A stretch of DNA of 64,000 bases from Paenibacillus sp. SYP-B4298. GTDB taxonomy: Bacteria > Bacillota > Bacilli > Paenibacillales > Paenibacillaceae. The translations under genes were made by a program, and so were the position numbers. Of this stretch, positions 18,932 through 27,629 are shown piece by piece (within the stretch, counting starts at the first letter, position 1; each line of letters begins with the position of its first letter). The stretch lies in NCBI RefSeq assembly GCF_027627475.1, contig NZ_CP115484.1, positions 3,270,001 to 3,334,000 on the forward strand, given 5' to 3'. The notes under the pieces are model-generated. The model saw only the letters and a program-made list of their open reading frames with translations, was not told the origin of the DNA and ran no database searches.

Positions 18932-21153
18932 TTCCCCGTCTCCCTCGCTTTCAGCTCCAGTGCACGCAGATAGCCCCGAATAAAGTGACTGTCCTTGCCC
19001 TCGCATGGCTGGAGCAGTCGAATACAGCCGCTCTTGGCGGTCTCGTCCGTGATCCCGTTAATTCTCTCCAGCAGACTTGCATACGCCCCGTCGTCCATCT
19101 CCGCCCACTCCAGAAGCTGGCGAATGCGGGTTTTGCTGACGGCTCCCAGCCTATCTTGGCGAGCGTTCTCCGCCCCTTCAAGCAGTTGCTGTCTCTGCCT
19201 GTGGTGCTCCTCACGGTATTTTACCATTCTTTCCAGCAACGGATGGCGATGCTCCCGGCTTCCCTGAAGGTCAGCAGCACTCCATTTTGCAGACACTACT
19301 GGAATGAATCGCTCCGCGCCCTGGGCAGTATCGGTCGACAGCGGGATGAATTGCTCCGCGCCCTGGGTAGTACCGAGCGGCAGCGGAATCACCTTGATCT
19401 GTCCACACCCTTCCCCCTTATTGCTGCCCCACAGTCTGGATTCCAGCAAGCCTAAGTCGATCTGACCTTCCCCCTGCGTAGTGACGATCAGCGCCGAGCC
19501 CGCATCGAGCGCTGATCGCTGTGGCTTGGGCAGTCGCCATTTGGAGTTATAGCCGGACAGGACGGTATATTTCAGCCGCATGGAGTGGAGGCTGATCGTG
19601 CACTTCAGCTCCTGCTGCAGCTCCTCCATCAGCCGTGCAGGATCTGGAGCCGGTCTTCCATGCTCATCGAGCAGCAGCATCGGTGTCACCAAGGCAATCA
19701 TGTACTTGCCCATCCGCTGCTCGTCCGCACCCGTCACGAGCAGCGGTCTGGCTGCTTCCTGGCCGAAGTGAATACGCACATTGCCATACTCTGCCGTGCG
19801 CGAGCGTCCGATTCGGAGACGGTTGTCCTGATGAGCCATCAATTCCTGGAGCAGCTTCACGTCCTCCTGTCTCCCCCGCAGCACACCATAGAACTGCTGC
19901 CCGGCTACCATAGACTCATATTGATACAACTGGCCGCGCGCATCCTGGTTTGGCTCCAGCACGCCGTGCACCTTTTCATGCGCCGTATATTCCTGACCCA
20001 ATGCTCTGCCAATCGCCCGATTGCTCGCCTTGGCGTGATGCATGCGGACATGCTTGCGAACCTCATACTTCCATAGCTTTGGCGCCGGAGAGGAAGCATC
20101 CAGATGCACCATGCTATTCAAATTACGGAGAATGACCTGCTCTTTGGCTCGTTCGATGGATACATCATACATCCGGTCTTCATTCTTCACCTGCTGCCAT
20201 ACGGCTGGACACGGCGCAAAAACTCGGTTCTCACACAAAGGCAGCGCATAACCGAATTGCACGCCGCCCCGCAGAAATATGCGCGCAAAGCGTTCCTCCT
20301 CGTGCGCACGCTCACCCAGCTTGAACGCTCGCACATACAGCCCGGCGAACGCCCCCAGCATGGCGCGGCCCGGAATCCAATCCTCACACCCGCTGTCCAG
20401 TCCGTCTTCAGCCGCCACGATAACCGGTTGCTCCAGCACAAGGCGGTAGGGCAACTCCACCCATTCCGAACCGTTGGCAGGCGATGTCTCTAGCTTGTTG
20501 AGCTCCATGTGAGCTTGTCCGGGGGTGAAGCGATCTGCCGCAGACAAGCTGCAGCGGACTTCACCGCTGCCGCGTGTAGTCGCCAGTCCGAGCGAGCGAA
20601 GCGCCAAGACGCATCGCTCCAGCGTCTTGTGAAGCTGCTGGTATGTCGCCTCATCAGCCACATGCAGCTCGATGCGGCTACGCAGGACCAGCCCCTTATT
20701 GGCCGCTCGCATCGTCCGCAGACTGCCATCCGCCGCTACACCATCCGCAGCGATAGCTGTGCGGGTATGCAAGGAGGTCCATTGCTCCAGCACCTCCTGC
20801 TCGTTCAACTCCTGTTGACTCTGAAGCTGGCGCCGTAGCTCCTCATAATCCTCCACGACAATGGTTTCGCCTCCGCGGGGCAGCCTATATAGATGAGCAT
20901 CATAGACTTGGAGCGCCGCGCTACCTGCCTCTCCACTTGCGCCGAACAACGCGCTCAGCTCATCCTGCTGCAGCACCCCCCAATCCGCGAGCTCTTTGCC
21001 CGCCTCCAGCAGACTGCCCTTCAGCCGCTTCGCCGGAATAATCGGCAGACCGTGCTCATGTGCGATTTCCATATCGATTAACCCGGCAGTCGTATTGCCC
21101 GTGCCCGTACACAGCTCACTTCGTAATTCAATGTCCAGCCACCCTGCCTTCAT
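18928..21153 (-). CDS. Cas7-Cas5(Csx10)-Cas11-like fusion of a type III-D effector
   Basis: 741 residues with three parts. Residues about 1-215 are a Cas7/Csm3-like RAMP (AGLIDMEIAHEHGLPIIPAK, LKGSLLEAG, then ATTRGSGEVRCSL). Residues about 230-480 look like Csx10, a Cas5-type subunit (DWIPGRAMLGAFAGLY, FYGVLRGRQED, LRIGRSRTAEYGNV). After a further RAMP-like stretch (to about 610), the last 130 residues are charged and helical, fitting a Cas11 small subunit. This Cas7-Cas5-Cas11 order is diagnostic of III-Dv. The possible catalytic aspartate is in GLID, about residue 27. A 14-residue tandem repeat lies near residue 605. Starts with ATGA overlap of cas10, GGAGGGGG upstream. Confidence 0.85.
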   Translation of the reverse strand: MKAGWLDIELRSELCTGTGNTTAGLIDMEIAHEHGLPIIPAKRLKGSLLEAGKELADWGVLQQDELSALFGASGEAGSAALQVYDAHLYRLPRGGETIVVEDYEELRRQLQSQQELNEQEVLEQWTSLHTRTAIAADGVAADGSLRTMRAANKGLVLRSRIELHVADEATYQQLHKTLERCVLALRSLGLATTRGSGEVRCSLSAADRFTPGQAHMELNKLETSPANGSEWVELPYRLVLEQPVIVAAEDGLDSGCEDWIPGRAMLGAFAGLYVRAFKLGERAHEEERFARIFLRGGVQFGYALPLCENRVFAPCPAVWQQVKNEDRMYDVSIERAKEQVILRNLNSMVHLDASSPAPKLWKYEVRKHVRMHHAKASNRAIGRALGQEYTAHEKVHGVLEPNQDARGQLYQYESMVAGQQFYGVLRGRQEDVKLLQELMAHQDNRLRIGRSRTAEYGNVRIHFGQEAARPLLVTGADEQRMGKYMIALVTPMLLLDEHGRPAPDPARLMEELQQELKCTISLHSMRLKYTVLSGYNSKWRLPKPQRSALDAGSALIVTTQGEGQIDLGLLESRLWGSNKGEGCGQIKVIPLPLGTTQGAEQFIPLSTDTAQGAERFIPVVSAKWSAADLQGSREHRHPLLERMVKYREEHHRQRQQLLEGAENARQDRLGAVSKTRIRQLLEWAEMDDGAYASLLERINGITDETAKSGCIRLLQPCEGKDSHFIRGYLRALELKARETGK
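19301..19384 (-). repeat. 42-base tandem duplication within the cas7-5-11 gene
   Basis: Two adjacent 42-base units (19301-19342 and 19343-19384) differ at only a few positions and encode two similar 14-residue units of the form PL-ST-x-TAQGAE-R-FI. The repeat keeps frame and lies in a linker before the Cas11-like end of the protein. Confidence 0.8.
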
Positions 21154-22673
21154 GTGCGTTCCCCCTCCCTCTGCTTGAGAGCGGATGCAAAGACCTCGAT
21201 GTCGAACATCCCTTGCAGCTCAAGCGCGTCCAGCAGCGCTGTTTGACTAATGCTGTCTTCCCCATCCTTGTCCACACCCAGCGATTGTAGGCTGTAGCCG
21301 CGCGACTCGCATTCCTTCACATATAACTGCAGCAGCTCCGGCTGGCCTTTGATCGCCTCATACAGCTTCTCCAGGCGCCAGCGCGGCCAGTTGGTCACAG
21401 CCATCTGCCTCATATACTGATCCAGCTTCGCATAGTCACGCTCCCCCATCTGCCCCTCGCCTACACGATAAGACTGGCGCTTCCCTGCCTCCTTATCCAA
21501 CTGGCTGCCGCGCACCACCTCAAAGGCGATATAGCTCCCATGCTCCTCCCCTGCTGTCAGCCGTGCTTGCTTGGCACTCTTGCAGCAATCCTCGGAAATT
21601 TCATAGGCAAGGTTGAACGGATAGTGACTATGTACAAAGGCCACCCCGGCGCAAGCCGACATCGATACTTCCTCGCTCTTCCCGGACTCGCTTGTTTCCA
21701 TATGCAGCTTCTCAAGCAGCTTCGCCGCAAGCGGAAGTCCCCATTCCCCCAGGCAGACGAACGTCAGGTCATCGCCATCCAGAATCAGCGGACGAATCGG
21801 CAGCTTCTCCCTACTCTTAACCCAGTGGTCAACAGGCAGGCTATGTATCAGCTCTGCAACCGTCTCCTCAAATGTGTTCCGAAAACGTGCGGTGATGCTG
21901 CTGGACAACTCTCTCATGGCACAGACAGCTTCTGCATAAGAGTAACTAGCCTCCCATTGCTCCATCCTGCTGCGAATCTGCTTGCCCATTCCATTGCCAT
22001 CGATATGAACGACCGCCACATAGCTGTCCTCCTCCCGCTGACGAACGAGCTCCTCCATTTCAACAGCCCACCGCTTGGAAGAGGAATTGTTGCGGTCTTG
22101 CACATCCTGGTGCCCTTGCCTGAGCTTTAGCTTCTGCATGGTTGATACATTGTGCCCCGTATGCTGGTCGTAGCTGGTGATCGGCAAGCCGCTCCGCGCC
22201 TCCTGCTCCGAGAATGGAAATGCCCCGATCGGCCGCGGCCGCAGCATACACGCCTTCACCGCAGTTAGCCTCTGGTCCAGCCGTCTCTTGTCCGCTACAA
22301 AATTCACACCGTCTGATTCCACCGCCGCAATCGCCAGATGAAGCGAATAGCTGACCTGGAGCAGCCGAAGCGATAACCTCTCATTGACCGTGTGAAAGTC
22401 CTCCACATTCCGAAAAGCGACCATCGCATTGCCGCCCCCGTTGTATACAATCTCGATGTCTACCGCGGAGTCCGTGAAGGCAAAGGTTTCTTGCTCCTCC
22501 CAGTCTAACACCACATTTCTTTTCTGCTCCGCCTTGAGCTCGTTCAGCACCTGGGGCAAATGCTCCTTCAGCACTCGTCCAACGATCGAGGAGGCGCCGA
22601 TATTTTCACGCATCCGGCTGGATTGAAAAATATACTCCTGAATGCCGCTCACATCATACAGAGCGATTATCAT
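21150..22673 (-). CDS. cas10: Short Cas10 (no HD domain) of a type III-D effector
   Basis: 507 residues, well below a full Cas10. It starts directly with the first palm (MIIALYDVSGIQEYIF, RENIGASSIVG; NGGGNAMVAF at 79-88), so the N-terminal HD nuclease is absent. The second palm has HIDGNGMGK at 223-231 and LDGDDLTFV at 298-306. The usual GGDD cyclase motif is DGDD here: both metal-binding aspartates remain but the first glycine is replaced. Cyclic oligoadenylate synthesis is therefore possible but uncertain. The C-terminus is helical. Start 22673 follows GGAGAGGGAGAAAG; the gene overlaps the DUF6602 gene by 20 bases. Confidence 0.88.
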   Translation of the reverse strand: MIIALYDVSGIQEYIFQSSRMRENIGASSIVGRVLKEHLPQVLNELKAEQKRNVVLDWEEQETFAFTDSAVDIEIVYNGGGNAMVAFRNVEDFHTVNERLSLRLLQVSYSLHLAIAAVESDGVNFVADKRRLDQRLTAVKACMLRPRPIGAFPFSEQEARSGLPITSYDQHTGHNVSTMQKLKLRQGHQDVQDRNNSSSKRWAVEMEELVRQREEDSYVAVVHIDGNGMGKQIRSRMEQWEASYSYAEAVCAMRELSSSITARFRNTFEETVAELIHSLPVDHWVKSREKLPIRPLILDGDDLTFVCLGEWGLPLAAKLLEKLHMETSESGKSEEVSMSACAGVAFVHSHYPFNLAYEISEDCCKSAKQARLTAGEEHGSYIAFEVVRGSQLDKEAGKRQSYRVGEGQMGERDYAKLDQYMRQMAVTNWPRWRLEKLYEAIKGQPELLQLYVKECESRGYSLQSLGVDKDGEDSISQTALLDALELQGMFDIEVFASALKQREGERT

Positions 22674-23682
22674 GGCTTTCTCCCTCTCCTTCTCCTGATT
22701 TTTGTGACTCTCCGTCCTGCTTCGCTGCCGCTTGCTCGGCTGCAGGCCTGATATGATTACGGAACATCTCAACATAAGAGCTGTGCGGGAAGAAGATCGG
22801 ATTATTTATAATCATCAAGAGCTGATTGAGCTGGAAGGTCAACGACAGGATGACGTTTTCTTCTCCGGTTTCCTGGACAAGCTTGAGCTCTTCGAGCGTT
22901 CTACCTAGCTTTCTATCCGCTCCACTGATCAATGATTTTAATTGATCCTTCTGTTCCGTAGAGAGGTGCTCAGGCATGGAATGGTTCAATTGCATGTACC
23001 ACTCGTTAAAATCCTGTTTCTCCCCCGGAATTAACTTCTCTAATTTACCCTCCTCGTCTACATTAAGGAGAATGTCAAAGCTACGTTTAAGCTCGTCTCC
23101 TGTCGGGAACTGCTCGCATAGCGAGCACAGGATGAGAATCGGTCTGGTGTAGGTTTGAGCAAGCTTGGCGTTGTCTTTGTCTTGTTGAGCTTTCTTCAGT
23201 GTCGTCGCTTTAAGGCCATTAATTATTCGAGCAACCGAATTAATCGATGTTTCCAGTCGCCTAATAGAAGCTGCCCATTGGGGCGCCCCATCGACACCCG
23301 TGCTTTTACATTGCACCGCCACTGCAACCGCCTCTATCGGGATGAACTTGATTTTCCCATACCTGAAGATATAGGGAGTATATTGTTCATCGAAGATCGC
23401 CAGATCGACTTCATCCGAGATGCGGCCGTGGGAATCAATAATAAATACGCCTTGATCTATGCAAAACTTGCGCGGCACCATCTGCTCGAACAGCGTTCGC
23501 CAGATTTCTTCACGATATGTCCCGGTGGTCAAGCCGTGATTCGGCGTGCTTAACGATAGCTGCCCGGCAAGAGATTCACTTAACGTCTGGTAATTTCCAA
23601 TAATTTTGGAGATCGCGTTCTTTTCCTTCTTCTGACGCTTCATCTCTTTTTCCTCGCTAGTCTGCGGCTGCTTCGTCTTCAT
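22654..23682 (-). CDS. DUF6602-like putative PD-(D/E)xK nuclease-fold protein in the cas operon
   Basis: 342 residues. The N-terminal half matches the DUF6602 pattern: GLTTGTYREEIWRTLF, then FCIDQGVFIIDSHG, ISDEVDLAIFDEQYTP, and FIPIEAVAVAVQCKS. E58/E59, D93 and Q124-x-K126 sit where a PD-(D/E)xK nuclease has its catalytic residues, in the D-QxK form known from Mrr-like enzymes. The C-terminal half is helical with an acidic tail. The start is preceded by GGGGGGATGAAGC. It lies between cas6 and cas10 and overlaps cas10, so it is co-expressed with the CRISPR effector. It is not a standard cas gene; role as an effector nuclease or accessory factor is inference. Confidence 0.72.
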   Translation of the reverse strand: MKTKQPQTSEEKEMKRQKKEKNAISKIIGNYQTLSESLAGQLSLSTPNHGLTTGTYREEIWRTLFEQMVPRKFCIDQGVFIIDSHGRISDEVDLAIFDEQYTPYIFRYGKIKFIPIEAVAVAVQCKSTGVDGAPQWAASIRRLETSINSVARIINGLKATTLKKAQQDKDNAKLAQTYTRPILILCSLCEQFPTGDELKRSFDILLNVDEEGKLEKLIPGEKQDFNEWYMQLNHSMPEHLSTEQKDQLKSLISGADRKLGRTLEELKLVQETGEENVILSLTFQLNQLLMIINNPIFFPHSSYVEMFRNHIRPAAEQAAAKQDGESQKSGEGEGESHDNRSV

Positions 23683-23709
23683 GCTTCATCCCCCCGTCTA
23701 TTGATCATT

Positions 23710-24621
23710 CTATTGATCGTAGCTCACACTGTAGCTGCCAAAGCCAATGGTTGCATTTTTGCCGACATGCAGCTTTTCCCCCGCCGCCAACAGCGCTGTA
23801 AATGGCGTCAAATCTCCTTCATAACGAACCCAGCCTTCGATTCCCGGCAGCTCCAGCTTGCTCCCAGCCGGACGGTTCATCGAATAGCGCTGAAAATCGA
23901 CCCGAAGCCAATGCTGAGCAGCAGTACGAATCCCTGCCGCCGCCTCCAGCATCGCCTGCTCGTCCCACTGCAGCTTATATTCGGTATAGGCCTGCGACAA
24001 GAGCGCCAAGCGACGGCTAAGCGAGCGGATGAGATCGACAAAGGACACCGACTGGCGCAGCTCACGATTGACCAATAGACGCAGCGGATTATCAAAACGA
24101 AGCACAACAGCGCGCGCATGGCGGTTCTCCGGGATGAGCGGCTCAGGACGGCAATTGCGGAGCCATACCTTGCCCTCATTCCAGATCAAGGTTCCCTTAA
24201 TCGGGTCTATAATCTGCTGCAGGCGAAACGGCATCCTTCCTGCTCCCCATCGCTGGGCCGCATCATCTTGCAAGGCATCAATATAGAACGCCGCCTGGTC
24301 AGCAGTACGGCCGATTAATGTGATGTCGAACATCAGACGATCACCTGCGCGCCACTGCTCCTTATCCCGAGTCAATGGACGAATGACATATGGATTGACA
24401 GCGCCTCCCTCATTTCCGGGTGAACAGAAATGCAGCGCGTATGAGCAGTCAGCCGATAGGCTGCATAAATGACACTTCAGATCCGGGAATCGACAGACAA
24501 ACTCACGCAAGCGATGACCGATAACGCCTCGAATCGTTGAACCTAGATAAGGCGGTAGTCGACCTTCTCCCCGTGCCTCATATATAGCTCGCATCGTAAA
24601 TGTCTGCATGTGCTCAAACAT
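23710..24621 (-). CDS. cas6: CRISPR pre-crRNA endoribonuclease Cas6
   Basis: 303 residues. Features of the type III Cas6 (PF10040-like) family are GSTIRGVIGHRLREFVC near residue 22, a cysteine cluster C-x6-C-x2-C-x6-C-x6-C between residues about 40 and 70, and a C-terminal glycine-rich loop VGKNATIGFGSY near 290. Cas6 would cut repeat-containing transcripts into crRNAs. The start at 24621 has GGAGGG six bases upstream; an upstream ATG at 24642 is less likely. It is first in the operon, 27 bases before the DUF6602 gene. Since no repeat array is nearby, its substrate must lie elsewhere. Confidence 0.88.
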   Translation of the reverse strand: MFEHMQTFTMRAIYEARGEGRLPPYLGSTIRGVIGHRLREFVCRFPDLKCHLCSLSADCSYALHFCSPGNEGGAVNPYVIRPLTRDKEQWRAGDRLMFDITLIGRTADQAAFYIDALQDDAAQRWGAGRMPFRLQQIIDPIKGTLIWNEGKVWLRNCRPEPLIPENRHARAVVLRFDNPLRLLVNRELRQSVSFVDLIRSLSRRLALLSQAYTEYKLQWDEQAMLEAAAGIRTAAQHWLRVDFQRYSMNRPAGSKLELPGIEGWVRYEGDLTPFTALLAAGEKLHVGKNATIGFGSYSVSYDQ

Positions 24622-24668
24622 GCCGCCCTCCTTCTGCCTCATGAAAATTCCAGCTATATCAATATAGT

Positions 24669-24696
24669 TCTATAGAAATAACCTCTATCATGTCGA
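24669..24696 (-). promoter_or_regulatory. Candidate promoter of the cas operon
   Basis: Reading leftward, TCGACA (24696-24691) and TATAGA (24674-24669) are separated by 16 bases, about 48 bases before the cas6 start. The match to sigma-A consensus is moderate. No other better candidate was found in the 180 bases before cas6. Confidence 0.35.
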
Positions 24697-24823
24697 AAGT
24701 CCTACCATAAACTTCTCCACATTCCCCATAATTCCTGCAATATCTTCCTCTTTTCGAGGAAAATTTACCCGATAAATGACGAATCATGAAATTTCATGAT
24801 TTTATTGTCACTTATCCTAGATT

Positions 24824-24856
24824 AAAAAAAGCCCGCAAGCCGAATGGCTTGCGGAC
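24824..24856 (-). terminator. Terminator of the chemotaxis receptor gene
   Basis: On the minus strand, GTCCGCAAGCC / GGCTTGCGGGC forms a stem followed by seven T residues, about 16 bases after the receptor stop codon. A typical intrinsic terminator, insulating the cas operon from the upstream gene. Confidence 0.9.
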
Positions 24857-24871
24857 CTCAATCCTCATTCA

Positions 24872-27037
24872 TTATGTGCGGAAGCGCGACAGCGACTCCC
24901 TAAGCTCGCTCGATACCGACTCCAGCTTGTTGGAGAGCTTGACGAGCCCTTCGCTAATGCTCAACTGCTCGCTGCTCAGCGAGGCTACTTCCTCCGAGGT
25001 GGCAGACGATTGCTGCGCCACACCACTGACATTTTCCATCGCTTCCGCCAGCACCGACTGCGAACGGTCAAGCTGCTCGATCGAATGGGTCGCCGAATCC
25101 AGACGCTCTACGAACTGGGACATCTGGCTCTGTACCGAGAAGAACAACTGGTTAGCCTCCTTCACGGACAGAATCTGCTCCTGGAACAACGGGTAGGCCT
25201 CCGACAGCACCTGAACCGTCTCGTCGATCTCCTGTTGAATCGTCTCGGTAATCTGTCCGACCACTTGGATAGAATCACGGGATTGATCCGCCAGCTTGCG
25301 AATTTCATCGGCTACGACCATAAAGCCTTTGCCAGCCGCTCCAGCTCTGGCCGCCTCAATCGTCGCATTCAATGAGAGAATATTCGTCTGCTTGGTGAGG
25401 CTGTTCAATACATCCAGAATCTTGCGGATGGAGCTGGTGCTGTCCTTCAGTCGATCGACCTTCTCCACCATCGAGCGTGTCATTTCCTCCGTCATCCCGG
25501 TCTTCTCAATCAGTACGCCCATGTACTCGGTGCCTTGTCTGCTCACATGCTCCACCTCGCCAGCAGAGCTCACCATCTCGTGGTTAGCTTCAATAACCTG
25601 CCTCATCTGTGAGCCAATGCCTGAGGTGAGGTCAGCACCGCGCTCAGCCTCCATCGCCAGGCTCGTCGCTCCAGTTGCAATCTCCTCCGTAGCAATCGAG
25701 ATTTCCCTGGCGGAGACGGAGGTTTTTCGAGAGGCCTCTGTCAACTCACCTGCAGTATGCAGCACTTCATTTGCCGATTGGTTCGTCTGATTGACGAGAG
25801 ACGTAATTTTATCCATCATCTGATTAAAGCTGTTAGCCAACTGTCCAATCTCATCCTGCCTGCGAATCGTGGAGCGGACGGTCAGATTACCGCTCTCCCC
25901 TTCAATCATCAGATTGCGAATGCGCATTAATGGCATGGCGATCAGTCGAATGACCAGGAATCCGATCCCGAACGCCAGCAGAACACCGATGCCTACAAAC
26001 AGCCACGTCAGATTTTTGATCTGAGCGGCATCCTTGACAAGCTCAGCTACCGGAATTTCACCAACCAAGCGCCAATCCATCAGCTTGAACAGCTTATGAA
26101 CAACCAGAATTTCCCCATTATCACTCATCTGACGGAAGGCCTTCGGCTTCGTCTTGCTCTCATCCGGCGGGAAATCAATCTTGCTTGCCGTCCCTAGATC
26201 TTCCTTGTTATTGGAATACAGAATTTTGTTCGTGCTATCGATAATTTTGACTTCACTGTCATCGCCTAATGCCAGCCCGGCCAGCCGGGAGGCAATCTCA
26301 CTATACTTGATTTCAATCAGTAGCACAAAAGCAGCATCATTGGAGGAGGTGTTCTTGATCAGACGCGTCAGGCCAATCATCGGCTCGCTCTGTCCTCCGG
26401 CGAATCCATTGAGCTCGGTTGGTGCCCAATACGTCTTGCCTTCCTGCTCTACTGCCTTCTGGTACCATTCCTTTTCCTTGGCCACTTCATAATCAATTCT
26501 CGCACCGCCATAGTACACCCCCGAATACGAGCCGTTGAGCGGTAGAAGGTAAGCAGATTGAATGGTCTGATTGCTCATCATAAGCGACATCAGCTTCGAC
26601 TCGACCGCTTTGGTCGCCTCGAATATCTCGAAGACCGGAGCCGTCTGTTGCTTAATCGTCATGATATTATTCTGAATATCCTTGTCAAATATGACCTGAA
26701 GGGACAACTCCTCATATCCCTGCAACAGAATATCCATCTTGCTCGCCGCTTCCGTCACCGCCTGTTGGCTAAAGGACGCAACCTTCGACTCAATAATATT
26801 CTTTGAGGTGTTGTAGGAGATCAGACCTACAACGAGCACACAGATAACAATACTGCTGAAGATAAGCAAAAACAGCTTTGCGCCCACAGACTTGAACACG
26901 CTAAAGTTTGTTTTCTTGAGGGATTCACGAACGGTGTTGATCTCCTCCTGCGTGTGTTGAATGTCCTGGAGCGTGTCTTCGATGTCCTTGAGCTTATCCT
27001 TCCCAACTCTCTTTCTCAGTTTGTCTATGAGCTTCAT
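24872..27037 (-). CDS. Methyl-accepting chemotaxis protein
   Basis: 721 residues. A basic N-terminal segment with coiled-coil character precedes the first membrane helix (about 55-78). An extracellular sensor of about 260 residues, probably of dCache type ([23 protein letters not shown]), follows. A second helix (about 340-365) and a HAMP domain ([17 protein letters not shown]) lead to the cytoplasmic signalling domain with the hairpin tip [16 protein letters not shown] near residue 590, where CheA and CheW bind. ATG 27037 is chosen because GGTGGTGCAGG lies upstream and the family starts here. The ligand is unknown. Adjacent to but not co-directed into the cas operon because a terminator intervenes. 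Confidence 0.92.
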   Translation of the reverse strand: MKLIDKLRKRVGKDKLKDIEDTLQDIQHTQEEINTVRESLKKTNFSVFKSVGAKLFLLIFSSIVICVLVVGLISYNTSKNIIESKVASFSQQAVTEAASKMDILLQGYEELSLQVIFDKDIQNNIMTIKQQTAPVFEIFEATKAVESKLMSLMMSNQTIQSAYLLPLNGSYSGVYYGGARIDYEVAKEKEWYQKAVEQEGKTYWAPTELNGFAGGQSEPMIGLTRLIKNTSSNDAAFVLLIEIKYSEIASRLAGLALGDDSEVKIIDSTNKILYSNNKEDLGTASKIDFPPDESKTKPKAFRQMSDNGEILVVHKLFKLMDWRLVGEIPVAELVKDAAQIKNLTWLFVGIGVLLAFGIGFLVIRLIAMPLMRIRNLMIEGESGNLTVRSTIRRQDEIGQLANSFNQMMDKITSLVNQTNQSANEVLHTAGELTEASRKTSVSAREISIATEEIATGATSLAMEAERGADLTSGIGSQMRQVIEANHEMVSSAGEVEHVSRQGTEYMGVLIEKTGMTEEMTRSMVEKVDRLKDSTSSIRKILDVLNSLTKQTNILSLNATIEAARAGAAGKGFMVVADEIRKLADQSRDSIQVVGQITETIQQEIDETVQVLSEAYPLFQEQILSVKEANQLFFSVQSQMSQFVERLDSATHSIEQLDRSQSVLAEAMENVSGVAQQSSATSEEVASLSSEQLSISEGLVKLSNKLESVSSELRESLSRFRT

Positions 27038-27554
27038 ACCTGCACCACCCGTATATCGTAGTATTAAAGCCATTAAGCACAAACGAGATCTGCCGTTCCT
27101 TCGCCAGCGAAGCGTCGTTTCGAATCGATATATGAACTGTTCATTATGATAAGTGTATTGCTTTATATATCAGCTCAAACGGCTTTGCCGATAACCGTCA
27201 GGCAAATCTTCGTTTCACATCAGCATATAAGTGTCTATAGGCCTGGGACGGATAGCACTTATATGAACTGAAAATATGTATATTTCTTATATCGGTCAAT
27301 CTGCAAGGAAATATGAGGATATTTCATGAAAATTGCAGACAAAAACAAACTTTATTGCATCTATTGTCTCTTGAAAAAGCTTTCATTCCTAAAAAAAGCT
27401 TCATCGACAGGACATTATCCCCCCGTCTACTTCATACTTTCATCCACCATTGGCACCATAATGTGTTAATCATATCGACCTTGGAGCCTACCAAAATGAG
27501 AGGCCGAGGCCTCATCGTCTCAACGCCGGGCAATATAACCCTGCCGCTGCGAGC
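27038..27554. other. About 500 bases upstream of the chemotaxis receptor, no gene
   Basis: No supported coding sequence. The stretch holds the receptor promoter, not clearly identifiable (a GCTGATAT near 27165-27175 on the minus strand resembles a sigma-D -10 but its -35 partner is poor). It also holds one copy of a dispersed intergenic element (about 27178-27240). Confidence 0.4.
27178..27240. repeat. Dispersed intergenic element, copy B
   Basis: Contains CGGCTTTGCCG, then CAGGC, CTTCGTTTC, ATATA and TATAGG in the same order and spacing as at 35263-35333. A weaker related segment (CGAAGCGTCGTTTCGAATCGATATA) lies at 27108-27132. Function unknown. Confidence 0.65.
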
Positions 27555-27596
27555 GCAAAAATAACAGACCCTTGCATCTGTGCAGCAAGGGCCTGC
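27555..27596 (-). terminator. Terminator of the mltG-trhP operon
   Basis: Minus-strand hairpin CAGGCCCTTGC / GCAAGGGTCTG followed by TTATTTTT, about 35 bases after the trhP2 stop. Confidence 0.85.
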
Positions 27597-27629
27597 TGTA
27601 ATCCGTTAAGCTTCAGCGCAGTGAGTAGC

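Noticed and set aside
19928-24642. cas1, cas2 or a CARF-domain gene in the island
   Set aside because: All seven frames are accounted for and none shows these motifs.
14248-24871. A CRISPR array at either end of the cas operon
   Set aside because: No direct repeats of 25-40 bases with even spacing were found in the gaps on either side or inside the operon.
27150-27180. Sigma-D promoter for the chemotaxis receptor (GCTGATAT)
   Set aside because: The -10 like part fits but the matching -35 TAAA at 15 bases is absent.
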